Assembly: GCF_022230955.1 (NCBI RefSeq)
Contig: NZ_JAKKFI010000123.1
Coordinates: 1-45,276 of the forward strand
DNA from: Micromonospora cabrerizensis
GTDB taxonomy: Bacteria > Actinomycetota > Actinomycetes > Mycobacteriales > Micromonosporaceae
Direction of reading: 5' to 3'
Length of the DNA: 45,276 bases
Positions 1-7,361 of the stretch are shown here, piece by piece; within the stretch, counting starts at the first letter, position 1; each line of letters begins with the position of its first letter. The notes under the pieces were generated by a model. The model had not been told where the DNA came from and made no database searches. It saw only the letters and a list, made by a program, of their open reading frames with translations. Position numbers and translations under genes: made by a program.

Positions 1-25
1 GGGATCCCGGGGCCGCCGGGACCGC

Positions 26-1066
26 TCAGACGTACGGCCGCTTGGCGTACGCCTCTCGCAGCGCGGCCAACCCGACCGCCTTCGGGATCAGGGTGCCCCA
101 ACCGGAGTTGAAGTAGTTGGTGCGTACGATCCGCGGCCCACGCTCGGCGTTGAGCTGAGCGATCGCTGCCGGCACGGTGGCGATCCAGGCCGCCTGGTTC
201 GGGATCTCCGCCGACCTGACCCCCCACTCCGCGATGATCACGGGACGGGACAGGGCAATCGGGCCGAGATCCGCCACCGCCCAGTCCTTGGTGCGACGGA
301 AGCGGGCCAACGCGGTGTGGCTGGCGTTGGTGCCGTACGCGTTCCACTGGAGATAGTCGAGGCGGGTCATCAGCGACTCCGGGTGCATACGCTGGAAGCA
401 GCCCCGGTCGAAGCCGCCCAGCCCGACCGAGAAGGTCGTCCCGGTGGGCAGGGTCCGTGCCTTGAACCACGTCAGGATGTAGTTCACCGCCTGCACCGCC
501 CTGGCGTCCGACTCGGCCCAGGTGTAGGCCTTGCCGTCCTCGGTGGTCCCGAACTCGTGGTCGGTGTCGAACTCCGAGGCGAGCTGGATGTTCACCCCGA
601 AGCCGAGCGTCCGGTACTGCGACAGGGCGCGGGCGAACAACCCGTCGCACTGCCCGTTGATCACCTGGCCGTACCCGTACGCCCTCGGCCAGGTGGTGCC
701 GGGACGCTGCTGGATGGTCATCGACGGCGCCGGCACCGTGTAGCTGACGCCGTCCACGGCGAAGTTCTGCGGCCCCTGGTTCGGCGCGCCGTAGTGCTTC
801 AACTCCAGGACCATGTTCATCTGCACCCCGGCCTTTCCGAGGCTGGTCAGCCAGGGCCGGTTGTAGCCGGGGAAGGTGTAGCCGTCGGCGAAGCTGCGGT
901 ACTGGGTCAGGGACCGGAAGTTGCCGCCGGCCATGTCGGCGGTCGGGTCGGCACCGCCGGACAGGTAGTAGCCCCCCAGCACCGGCTGGCTCAGGCTGTA
1001 GTCGGCGGTGGCCGTCGCGGTGTTCCCGGCGGCGTCGCGGACCTGCACGGTGACCCGGGGCATCAC
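26..1066 (-). CDS. Glycoside-hydrolase-like protein with N-terminal Ig-like strand segment
   Basis: 346 residues. Residues 2-25 read like the last strands of a bacterial Ig-like domain (VRDAAGNTATATADYSL). From about residue 30 the protein resembles a TIM-barrel glycosidase of the GH-A type: SEFD carries Glu165, a candidate acid/base, and IIAEWG carries Glu280, a candidate nucleophile. There is no signal peptide and no membrane segment, which is odd for a polysaccharide hydrolase. It would fit a phage-tail or other non-Sec structural protein, or a gene whose true 5' part is the upstream ORF. The start GTG-ATG overlaps the stop of that ORF, so the two are translationally coupled or were once one gene. 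Family membership is inferred from motifs only; the substrate is unknown. Confidence 0.6.
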   Translation of the reverse strand: MMPRVTVQVRDAAGNTATATADYSLSQPVLGGYYLSGGADPTADMAGGNFRSLTQYRSFADGYTFPGYNRPWLTSLGKAGVQMNMVLELKHYGAPNQGPQNFAVDGVSYTVPAPSMTIQQRPGTTWPRAYGYGQVINGQCDGLFARALSQYRTLGFGVNIQLASEFDTDHEFGTTEDGKAYTWAESDARAVQAVNYILTWFKARTLPTGTTFSVGLGGFDRGCFQRMHPESLMTRLDYLQWNAYGTNASHTALARFRRTKDWAVADLGPIALSRPVIIAEWGVRSAEIPNQAAWIATVPAAIAQLNAERGPRIVRTNYFNSGWGTLIPKAVGLAALREAYAKRPYV

Positions 1067-1332
1067 GCCACCGCCCGGTAGACGGCCACGGAACCGTTGT
1101 CGGACAACCGGGTCCAGGTACGCCCGGAGTTGTCGCTGACGGTCAGGGCGAGTGGGTCGATGATGGCGGTGACCTTCACCGGCGCGCTGCTGTTGCCCTG
1201 CGCGTCGGTGACCACGATGGTGACGGTCAGCGGTTTGGTGTCGGCGTCTGAGTAGGTGACGGTCAGCAGCATCTGGTCACCCGGCGCGAAGACGGATGCG
1301 TTCAAGGCTGCGGTCGCGGTGGGAGCGGCCAT
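1063..1332 (-). CDS. Small Ig-like domain protein, possibly the 5' part of the next gene
   Basis: 89 residues, almost entirely beta-strand-like and Thr/Val rich (LTVTIVVTDAQGNSSAPV), ending in SDNSGRTWTRLSDNGSVAVY. No signal peptide. The ATG is preceded by an AGAAAGGG ribosome site, which fixes the start; a longer reading frame upstream is Arg/Cys-rich noise. Its C-terminal strands continue naturally into the first residues of the downstream ORF, which begins in another frame 1-4 nt before this one ends. It may be a separate small structural protein, or one half of a frameshifted Ig-glycosidase fusion. No function assigned. Confidence 0.55.
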   Translation of the reverse strand: MAAPTATAALNASVFAPGDQMLLTVTYSDADTKPLTVTIVVTDAQGNSSAPVKVTAIIDPLALTVSDNSGRTWTRLSDNGSVAVYRAVA

Positions 1333-1783
1333 GTCGGGCCCTTTCTGGCTCGGTCGCCGGTTTCGGCGCGCCTTGTGAGCGACACCGGACCGGCGGGGTC
1401 CACAGTGCGAAAGGCCGGCGGGGCACGGGGACGGCGGGCACGGCCGGCGACAGGCGTCGCCTGACTGCCGACGGTGCTGACGTCCTTGTCCCGGTGGGCG
1501 AAGGCACCGCTGCGGGCGCCCGCAGGGGTGTCGGTGGCAGCCACGGCCTGTGGTGCGCGTGACCGGCACGGCATCTGTGCCGTGACCGCCGCGGCGTTGG
1601 GGCCGGGCTGGGTGGGGACGGCACCGGCGCGGACAATGGTGTCCCCGCCGGGCCGGAGGCTCGGGAGGTGGCCCGCCACCCGTCTACCTCCACCTGCCCC
1701 CAAGGGTGCTCTACCAGGGGCTTTACCGTCTTGTCCGGTTTGTGACACCGCCGTTGGGCCGGCGGACGGATAGCTTGGTGATC
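1333..1783. other. Non-coding gap
   Basis: Reading frames here are Arg/Pro/Gly-rich shadows without ribosome sites. The only signal I see is the -10-like hexamer just before the acetyltransferase start. No convincing hairpin or repeat. Confidence 0.5.
1771..1776 (+). promoter_or_regulatory. -10 element of a probable leaderless promoter
   Basis: TAGCTT lies 7 nt before the acetyltransferase ATG and there is no Shine-Dalgarno sequence, so transcription probably begins at or next to the start codon. Confidence 0.4.
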
Positions 1784-2239
1784 ATGGCGGACTGGGAGCT
1801 TCGACCGGCTTCGGCGGCGGACGTCGAGGCGGTGGCGGAGTTGCGGGCGGTGGTGCTGCGGGCGGATCTTGAGCGGCTGGGCCGCTACGACGGGCAGCGG
1901 GTGCGGCAGCGCCTGCGGGACGGGTTCGCACCGGCGTACACCTGGGTTGTGGAGGTGGGCGGAGCGTTCGCCGGCTGCGTGGCGCTGCGGCCCGCGGCGG
2001 ACGCCCACTGGCTGGAGCACTTCTACCTGGCCCCGCACCTGCACGGCAGCGGCCTCGGGACGGCCGTGTTGCGCGCGCTGCTGGACTGCTGCGACCGCGA
2101 CGGCACGATGGTCCGCCTGAACGTGTTGCGGGGCAGCGCCGCCCGACGGTTGTACGAGCGACACGGATTCACCCTGGAGACCGAGGACGCGGTGGACGTG
2201 TTCCTGGTCCGCGAACCTCACCGCACCCTGTCAATGTAA
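1784..2239 (+). CDS. GNAT family N-acetyltransferase
   Basis: 151 residues, full length for a single-domain GNAT enzyme, expected to transfer an acetyl group from acetyl-CoA to an amine; the acceptor is unknown. The acetyl-CoA loop is visible in LAPHLHGSGLGTAVLRALL (motif A, Q/RxxGxG/A type), followed by the conserved RLYERHGF near the C terminus. The ATG is chosen because the domain starts immediately after it (WELRPASAADVEAVAELR); the in-frame upstream extension has no family-like sequence. The stop codon lies inside the first operator of the downstream regulator, so this gene and the regulator are tightly packed. Confidence 0.85.
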   Translation: MADWELRPASAADVEAVAELRAVVLRADLERLGRYDGQRVRQRLRDGFAPAYTWVVEVGGAFAGCVALRPAADAHWLEHFYLAPHLHGSGLGTAVLRALLDCCDRDGTMVRLNVLRGSAARRLYERHGFTLETEDAVDVFLVREPHRTLSM

Positions 2240-2247
2240 CGTTGACA
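2229..2247. promoter_or_regulatory. Inverted-repeat operator, copy 1 (TGTCAA-N7-TTGACA)
   Basis: Perfect 6-bp arms with a 7-nt centre. The element covers the acetyltransferase stop codon and ends 1 nt before the GTG of the HTH regulator. A -10-like TAACGT (2237-2242) sits inside it, 6 nt from that GTG, so a protein bound here would block a leaderless promoter of the regulator. An element of the same design recurs at the 3' end of the regulator gene. Confidence 0.65.
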
Positions 2248-2248
2248 C

Positions 2249-2728
2249 GTGACGTCCGAGCTGGCTGCGTTGGCCGAGGTCCAGGCCACCCGTGCCCGCC
2301 TCGACGAGCAGGAGCTGGACCTCATCGACCGTGCCCGCCACGACGGCGCGACCTGGGCGCAGATCGCGACGGCCCTGGGTCTCGGCAGCCGACAGGCCGC
2401 GGAGCAGCGCCGACAGCGACTGGTGACCGCGCGGTGGTCCCGACGCCAGCATCTCGACCTCCGGTTCGCGCCGCGCATCGCGGCGCTGCGGAACGCGGTG
2501 GCCGACCTCGGTCGGTGGATCGCCGCCGATCGCCGCTGGGACACCCGGTTCGGTCGGGCGGCGCTCGTCCGGAGCACCGTGGAGGTCGCCCTGGATGCCG
2601 CCCCGGGTTCGCTGTACGCGTTGGCCCTGCATCTCGCCGCCGATCTCGCCGAGGCGGGCGAGGGCCTGCCGGCTCCCGTACGCGCCGCCGCAACGAGGAT
2701 CGACGCGGCGCTGTCAATGGTTGATTGA
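2249..2728 (+). CDS. Small HTH transcriptional regulator (resembles actinobacterial HSP18-type regulators)
   Basis: 159 residues. A sigma-like helix-turn-helix lies at about residues 30-60 (ATWAQIATALGLGSRQAAEQ), followed by basic residues and a mostly alpha-helical C-terminal part. The SRQAAEQR segment recalls proteins annotated as HSP18 regulators in Streptomyces; this is from memory. Starting at GTG gives a leaderless transcript whose -10 would lie in operator copy 1. Operator copy 2 overlaps the stop codon and precedes the MFS gene, suggesting autoregulation and control of the exporter. The ligand is unknown. The regulatory role is well supported by position, but the exact family is uncertain. 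Confidence 0.75.
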   Translation: MTSELAALAEVQATRARLDEQELDLIDRARHDGATWAQIATALGLGSRQAAEQRRQRLVTARWSRRQHLDLRFAPRIAALRNAVADLGRWIAADRRWDTRFGRAALVRSTVEVALDAAPGSLYALALHLAADLAEAGEGLPAPVRAAATRIDAALSMVD

Positions 2729-2730
2729 CA
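2712..2730. promoter_or_regulatory. Inverted-repeat operator, copy 2 (TGTCAA-N7-TTGACA)
   Basis: Same arms and same 7-nt spacing as copy 1, overlapping the stop codon of the HTH gene and lying 75 bp upstream of the MFS start. The right arm TTGACA could also serve as a -35 box, though I see no well-spaced -10. The matched pair around one regulator gene makes chance unlikely. Confidence 0.65.
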
Positions 2731-2804
2731 ACGCCGGACGAGTATTGCCCGCACCAGACTCAAGAATCAGGATGTGAGTCCTACCGGCTCAACCTGGGGG
2801 GCTC

Positions 2805-4001
2805 ATGCGGCGCAACGCGGCACTGTTCGTGGCGATCTCCCTGCTGTCCGGCTTCGGCAGCAGCGCCATGACCCTCGTGGCCGGCATCTGGATCCTCGAC
2901 CTCACCGGCTCCACCAGCCTCGCGGCCCTCGCCGGGCTCTGCGTGTACGCCCCGGTCCTCGCCGGCCCGTGGTTGGGTGGTCTGCTCGACCGGGCACCCC
3001 GGCGACCCCTGGTCATCGCCGTCAACCTCCTGTTGGCCGCCGCGCTGCTGGCGCTCCTCGCGGTACGCGGGCCGGGACAGACCTGGCTCGTCTTCGCCGT
3101 CTCGTGCGCCTACGGCGTCAGCTACGTGCTGATCGACGCGGGCGAGTCGGCGCTGCTGCCGTCCGCGCTGTCACCGACGGAACTCGGCGACGTCAACGGG
3201 TGGCGCTCCAGCGCGCAGGAGGGCACGAAGCTCGTCGCTCCCCTGGCCGGGGCGGGCCTCTACGCATGGCAGGGCGGTCACGCCGTCGTCGTCCTCAGCG
3301 CGGCCACGCCGGTCCTGGTCGCCGCCCTGTACGCGGCGGTACGCCTCAACCGGACTCCACCCGACCACTCCGCACCGCGGCGAGACGGTCTGCGTACCGG
3401 ATTGTCGGTCCTGTTCGGACAGCGAGTGACCCGGATCCCGGTCACGCTCGCCGCCGTGTCGATCGCCATGTCCGGCTTCACGACCGCGGCCATCTACTCG
3501 GTCGTGGTCACGCAGTTGCGCCTACCGACGACGTTTCTGGGGGTGCTGGCCAGCGCGCAGGGCGCCGGTTCCGTTCTCGGTGGGCTGCTCGTCGGCCGGC
3601 TGCTCGCCCGACGCGGTCCCGTCGGCGTCGGCGTCGCCGGGACGCTGCTGTTCGCGCTCGGCCTCCTGGCGCGCTGCCTGCCGTGGTGGCCGGTCACGAT
3701 CGCCGGGGCGCTGGTCGCCGGCGTCGGCCTGCCCTGGACCCTGGTCGCGGCGGTGACCGCCGTGCAGACACACACGCCGTCCGCGCTGCTGGGCCGGGTC
3801 TCCGCGACGGCCAACACCGTGATGTTCGGGCCGCTCGTGGTGGCGATCCCCCTCGGCGCGGCGGCCGTCCACCTCGGCGCCCGCCCGCCGCTCGTCGCCG
3901 CCGTGGCGACCTGCCTGGCGGCCGTGGCAGTCGCGCACCCCCGCCCACCGGCCCTACGGAACACCCGCCGGACGGCTGGCCGGGATCCCGCGACCGACTG
4001 A
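2805..4001 (+). CDS. MFS transporter, probable drug/metabolite exporter
   Basis: 398 residues with about 11-12 hydrophobic helices, the expected size for a major facilitator. The cytoplasmic loop after helix 2 has the MFS signature form (GGLLDRAPRRPLVI), and the pattern recurs at the start of the second half (GRLLARRGPVGV). The ATG follows a GGGGGG ribosome site. It acts in the cytoplasmic membrane, most likely as a proton-driven exporter; the substrate cannot be read from sequence. It sits behind the HTH regulator and its second operator, the usual arrangement for an inducible efflux pump. Confidence 0.85.
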   Translation: MRRNAALFVAISLLSGFGSSAMTLVAGIWILDLTGSTSLAALAGLCVYAPVLAGPWLGGLLDRAPRRPLVIAVNLLLAAALLALLAVRGPGQTWLVFAVSCAYGVSYVLIDAGESALLPSALSPTELGDVNGWRSSAQEGTKLVAPLAGAGLYAWQGGHAVVVLSAATPVLVAALYAAVRLNRTPPDHSAPRRDGLRTGLSVLFGQRVTRIPVTLAAVSIAMSGFTTAAIYSVVVTQLRLPTTFLGVLASAQGAGSVLGGLLVGRLLARRGPVGVGVAGTLLFALGLLARCLPWWPVTIAGALVAGVGLPWTLVAAVTAVQTHTPSALLGRVSATANTVMFGPLVVAIPLGAAAVHLGARPPLVAAVATCLAAVAVAHPRPPALRNTRRTAGRDPATD

Positions 4002-4199
4002 GGGGCACAGCGTCAATGGCCGCGTATCGGATGGGTTGCCTGGAAGGCCAGCCGGCGGTCCCGTCCGCGGCGATGTGATCGAGGAGTTCGGGACGGGCCG
4101 GCGGGTGCCGCTGCCGTCGTCCCCCGCCTGAGCCGATGGGCGCACCGGAGCTGGCCCGCCCGGGCTACGCTCCGCGGCACCACAGAAGGGGGTCCGCCG

Positions 4200-4988
4200 G
4201 TGCGAGTTCGGTTGCGGCACGTCGCGTTGATGCTGATCGGGGCGGTGCTGGTCGGCACGGTCGGCCTGAGCGTGGGGTCCTGGTACGGCGGTCGAGGCGC
4301 GGTGCCGTTCGACGTCGAGCGAGCATCGGGTCTGGCGGCCGAACTACTTCCCGGCACCGAGCCAAGCGGGTTGATGACCGTCAACAGACGTGGCTATGTT
4401 TTCCTGGCTCCCGACGACTTCGGCGCTGGATACGCGGAATTCCACTACGGCGCCGCGGCCGACTGCGCACACGTCGAGTCGGGGCGCCGTAACGCCAGAT
4501 CGTCGGGATGGCAAGGCTTTCATCGCGTACCGGGCACGCCCTGTGATGGCTGGCGGGCAGAGCGGGACGGGCTGGTGGTCATGCTCACCCCGGCGGGTCA
4601 GGCGGCGAAGCTGACGATCAGGCAGGCCGCGCCCGATGGCTACCTCGCCATGGTGCTCGCCTCCGCCGGCCTTGGTGCCGCAGTGGGTGCGACGCTGTTC
4701 TGGCTGGCCGAACGCCGCCGTCGGCCCGTGCCCAGGTTGGCCGCCACCCTGGCGACGATCATCCTCCTCCCGGCCGCCGTTCCCATCTGGCAGGACCTGT
4801 TCACGTACGGGCTCGCCGAGCCGGTGTGGCCGGTCTGGCGGGCCCACGCTCCCCTGCTGGTGACGCTGGCGCTCGCGGCGGCTGGGCTGATCGTCTACCG
4901 GAGTCGACGGGAGTCTCGCCGCACCTCCGCAGCCACCGCGAGTGCTGTGGCACCGGCGCCGAGTGCGGTTGCCGGCAGGAGCGAGTGA
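4200..4988 (+). CDS. Membrane protein of unknown function
   Basis: 262 residues. One N-terminal transmembrane helix (about 9-28) is followed by an extracytoplasmic domain (about 30-148) with two cysteines (DCAHVE, TPCDGW) that could form a disulfide. Three further helices follow (about 150-170, 178-197, 213-232) and then an Ala/Ser/Arg-rich cytoplasmic tail. GTG start with AGAAGGGGG upstream. No recognised family. It ends 30 bp before the sigma factor, which has its own probable promoter. Confidence 0.7.
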   Translation: MRVRLRHVALMLIGAVLVGTVGLSVGSWYGGRGAVPFDVERASGLAAELLPGTEPSGLMTVNRRGYVFLAPDDFGAGYAEFHYGAAADCAHVESGRRNARSSGWQGFHRVPGTPCDGWRAERDGLVVMLTPAGQAAKLTIRQAAPDGYLAMVLASAGLGAAVGATLFWLAERRRRPVPRLAATLATIILLPAAVPIWQDLFTYGLAEPVWPVWRAHAPLLVTLALAAAGLIVYRSRRESRRTSAATASAVAPAPSAVAGRSE

Positions 4989-5006
4989 TTCGTCGCGACG
5001 GGTGGA

Positions 5007-5012
5007 TACTGT
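5007..5012 (+). promoter_or_regulatory. -10 element of a probable leaderless promoter
   Basis: TACTGT exactly 6 nt before the sigma-factor ATG; no ribosome site is visible. Confidence 0.35.
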
Positions 5013-5018
5013 CGGACC

Positions 5019-5963
5019 ATGCCGCTCAGTCCGGACGAGGTCGAGCTGTTCGAACACTCCAGGGCCCGCCTGGAGGCGATCGCCTATCGCCTGCTGGGTT
5101 CGGCGAGCGACGCCGAGGACGCCGTCCAGGACACGTTCCTGCGCTGGCAGGCCGCCGACCGGGAACGGGTCGAGACTCCCGAGGCGTGGCTGACGAAGGT
5201 GCTCACCAACCTGTGCCTCAACCAGCTCACCTCGGCGCGGGCCCGGCGGGAGACCTATGTGGGCACGTGGTTGCCCGAGCCGGTTCTCGCCGGGGACCGG
5301 ATGCTCGGCCCGCTCGACACCGCCGAACAGCGCGAATCGGTCTCGGTGGCGGTGCTCACCCTCCTGGAGCGGCTGTCCGCCAACGAACGTGTCGTGTACG
5401 TGCTGCGGGCGGCCTTCGGCTACTCGCACGGTGAGATCGGCCAGATCCTCGGCCTCACCGAGTCGAACTGCCAGCAGATCTACCGGCGCGCCAAGCAGCA
5501 CGTCACCGCCGAGCGGGCCCGTGCGGAGGTCGACCAGGCCGCCGCGCGGAAGATCGTCGCGGAGTTCCTCACGGCGGCCCAGCACGGCGAGATCCAGCGG
5601 CTGGTCGAGTTGCTGACCGACGACGTGACGAGCACCGGTGACGGTGGAGGCAAGATCCCGGCCCGGACCACGCCGTTCTCCGGCGCACTGGCGGTGGCGA
5701 AGTTCCTGCGCGGCCTGTTCAAGCCCGCCGACATCAAGCGGGACCTGATCGGCGGCAGCCCCGCCCTGCACGTCGCCGTCGTCAACGGCAGTCCGGCGGC
5801 GGTGGTCGTGATGGACGGCCGGGTCATCGGTGTCATGTCCGTGGAGGTGACGCCCGAGGGGGTGGCCTCCATCCACACCCAGGTCAACCCCGACAAGCTC
5901 GTCCGCGCCACCCGTCAGTGGTCCACGGCCGAGCACGGCGAACCCCTCATGCGGGTGTGGTGA
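5019..5963 (+). CDS. ECF41-family RNA polymerase sigma factor (SigJ-like)
   Basis: 314 residues. Region 2 spans about 10-75 (LLGSASDAEDAVQDTFLRW) and region 4 about 110-165. A SnoaL/NTF2-like C-terminal extension covers about 175-300. The linker motif WLPEPVL (84-90) and the DGGGK motif (208-212) are hallmarks of ECF41, in which the fused C-terminal domain acts like a built-in anti-sigma and modulator. As is typical for the family, no separate anti-sigma gene is adjacent and the next gene is an oxidoreductase. It directs RNA polymerase to a small regulon; the signal is unknown. Full length. Confidence 0.92.
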   Translation: MPLSPDEVELFEHSRARLEAIAYRLLGSASDAEDAVQDTFLRWQAADRERVETPEAWLTKVLTNLCLNQLTSARARRETYVGTWLPEPVLAGDRMLGPLDTAEQRESVSVAVLTLLERLSANERVVYVLRAAFGYSHGEIGQILGLTESNCQQIYRRAKQHVTAERARAEVDQAAARKIVAEFLTAAQHGEIQRLVELLTDDVTSTGDGGGKIPARTTPFSGALAVAKFLRGLFKPADIKRDLIGGSPALHVAVVNGSPAAVVVMDGRVIGVMSVEVTPEGVASIHTQVNPDKLVRATRQWSTAEHGEPLMRVW

Positions 5964-5983
5964 CCCAGGTCATAGCGGACGCC

Positions 5984-6009
5984 TGTCAGGAATCACCTCG
6001 CTGTCCGGT
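5984..6009 (+). promoter_or_regulatory. Weak ECF41-type promoter candidate
   Basis: TGTCAGG is followed after 15 nt by CGGT, upstream of the oxidoreductase. Published ECF41 targets resemble TGTCACA-N16-CGTC. Both halves here deviate, so this is only a candidate. Confidence 0.25.
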
Positions 6010-6044
6010 TCAGGAAGCACCACCGCCGAGACAGGAGTGACACC

Positions 6045-7232
6045 ATGAAGCACCGCATCGTCGTCCTCGGGGCCGGCTACACCGGAGCCATCGCCGCCGG
6101 GCGTCTCGCCAAGCGGCTGCACCCCGACGACACCGAGATCACCCTCGTCAACGCCGACGCCGATTTCGTCGAGCGGGTCCGCCTGCACCAACTCGCCACG
6201 GGGCAGGACCTCAAACGCCGCCTCCTGAGCGAGGTCTACACCGGCACCGGCGTCACGCTCCGACTGGCGCGGGTCACCGCCGTCGACACCGAGCGCAGGG
6301 CCGTCGCGCTCGCCGACGGGCACGGCACCGACGAGATCGCGTACGACACGCTCGTCTACGCCCTCGGCAGCACCGCCGCCGACCATGGCGTTCCCGGCGT
6401 CGCGGAGCACGCGTACGACATCGCCGGCAGGCCGTCGGCGCTGCGGTTGCGCGACCGCCTCGACCAGCTCGCGGCCGGCGGGACCGTGCTCGTGGTCGGC
6501 GGGGGCCTCACCGGCATCGAGGCGGTCACCGAGATCGCCGAGGCCCGACCGGACCTCGACGTCGCGATCGCCGCCCGTGGCGGCCTCGGTGACTGGCTCA
6601 ACGAGAAGGCGCAGCAGCACCTGCGGGGAGTCTGCGACCGGCTCGGCATCACCGTGCACGAGCACGCCGACATCGCGCGGGTCGAGGCCACCGGTGCGGT
6701 CACCGCCGACGACCGGGTGATCCCGGCCCAGGTGACGGTCTGGACGACCGGCTTCGCCGTCCACCCGATCGCCGCCGCCACGACCCTGGCGGTCGCGGCG
6801 ACCGGCCAGATCATGGTGGACGCCTCGATGCGCTCGGTCTCACACCCCGAGGTGTACGCGGTGGGCGACGCCGCACTCGCCGACGGCCCCGGCGACAAGC
6901 CGCTGCGGATGTCCTGCGCGTCGGGAACGCCGATGGCCTGGCAGGCCGCCGACGCCATCGCCGCGCGGCTGACCGGTCGGGAGAAGTTCGCCAAGGCCCC
7001 GCTGCGCTACTTCAACCAGTGCATCAGCCTCGGCCGCCGCGACGGCATCATCCAGTACGTGACCGCCGACGACCGGGCCAGGTCAGGCCTCCTCACCGGC
7101 GGGCTGGCGGCTCGCTACAAGGAGTTCGTCTGCAAGGCCGCGGCCTGGCAGATCTCGCTCCCGGTGTTCTACCCGGTGCGGCGCCACCGCATCGTCCCGA
7201 CCCGATCGGAGAGCCGCACGGCCGCCTTGTGA
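6045..7232 (+). CDS. FAD-dependent NAD(P)H oxidoreductase (NDH-2-like), ECF41 partner
   Basis: 395 residues. The N-terminal dinucleotide fold is GAGYTG (about 8-13) and a second one, VVGGGLTGIEA, lies near 147-157. VYAVGDAA near residue 270 is the usual FAD-contacting motif of pyridine-nucleotide-disulfide oxidoreductases. There is no CxxxxC redox pair, so it resembles type II NADH dehydrogenases or ferredoxin-reductase-like flavoproteins rather than disulfide reductases. The ATG follows ACAGGAG. Oxidoreductases of this kind are the classic target genes of ECF41 sigma factors. The electron acceptor is not deducible. Confidence 0.88.
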   Translation: MKHRIVVLGAGYTGAIAAGRLAKRLHPDDTEITLVNADADFVERVRLHQLATGQDLKRRLLSEVYTGTGVTLRLARVTAVDTERRAVALADGHGTDEIAYDTLVYALGSTAADHGVPGVAEHAYDIAGRPSALRLRDRLDQLAAGGTVLVVGGGLTGIEAVTEIAEARPDLDVAIAARGGLGDWLNEKAQQHLRGVCDRLGITVHEHADIARVEATGAVTADDRVIPAQVTVWTTGFAVHPIAAATTLAVAATGQIMVDASMRSVSHPEVYAVGDAALADGPGDKPLRMSCASGTPMAWQAADAIAARLTGREKFAKAPLRYFNQCISLGRRDGIIQYVTADDRARSGLLTGGLAARYKEFVCKAAAWQISLPVFYPVRRHRIVPTRSESRTAAL

Positions 7233-7248
7233 GACGCGCGCGTGGGCG

Positions 7249-7309
7249 GCCCCGTCGTGCCGGAACGTGCTCCGCCACCGCTGTGGTGGCAGTTCCCGCA
7301 CGGCGGGGT
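7249..7309. terminator. Nested hairpin between convergent genes
   Basis: An imperfect 18-bp outer stem (7249-7266 with 7292-7309, 15 matches) encloses a perfect GCCACC/GGTGGC stem (7274-7279, 7285-7290). It lies between the ends of two convergent genes and has no U-tract, so it is probably a bidirectional terminator. Confidence 0.55.
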
Positions 7310-7361
7310 CCCCAACCAGGTGATCACCGTGCGCGTGGGCGTGCCGACCCTCTCGGGGCGC

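Noticed and set aside
2743..2748. TATTGC as -10 paired with the TTGACA of operator copy 2
   Set aside because: The spacing is only 12 bp, too short for a normal promoter, so I list the site only as an operator.
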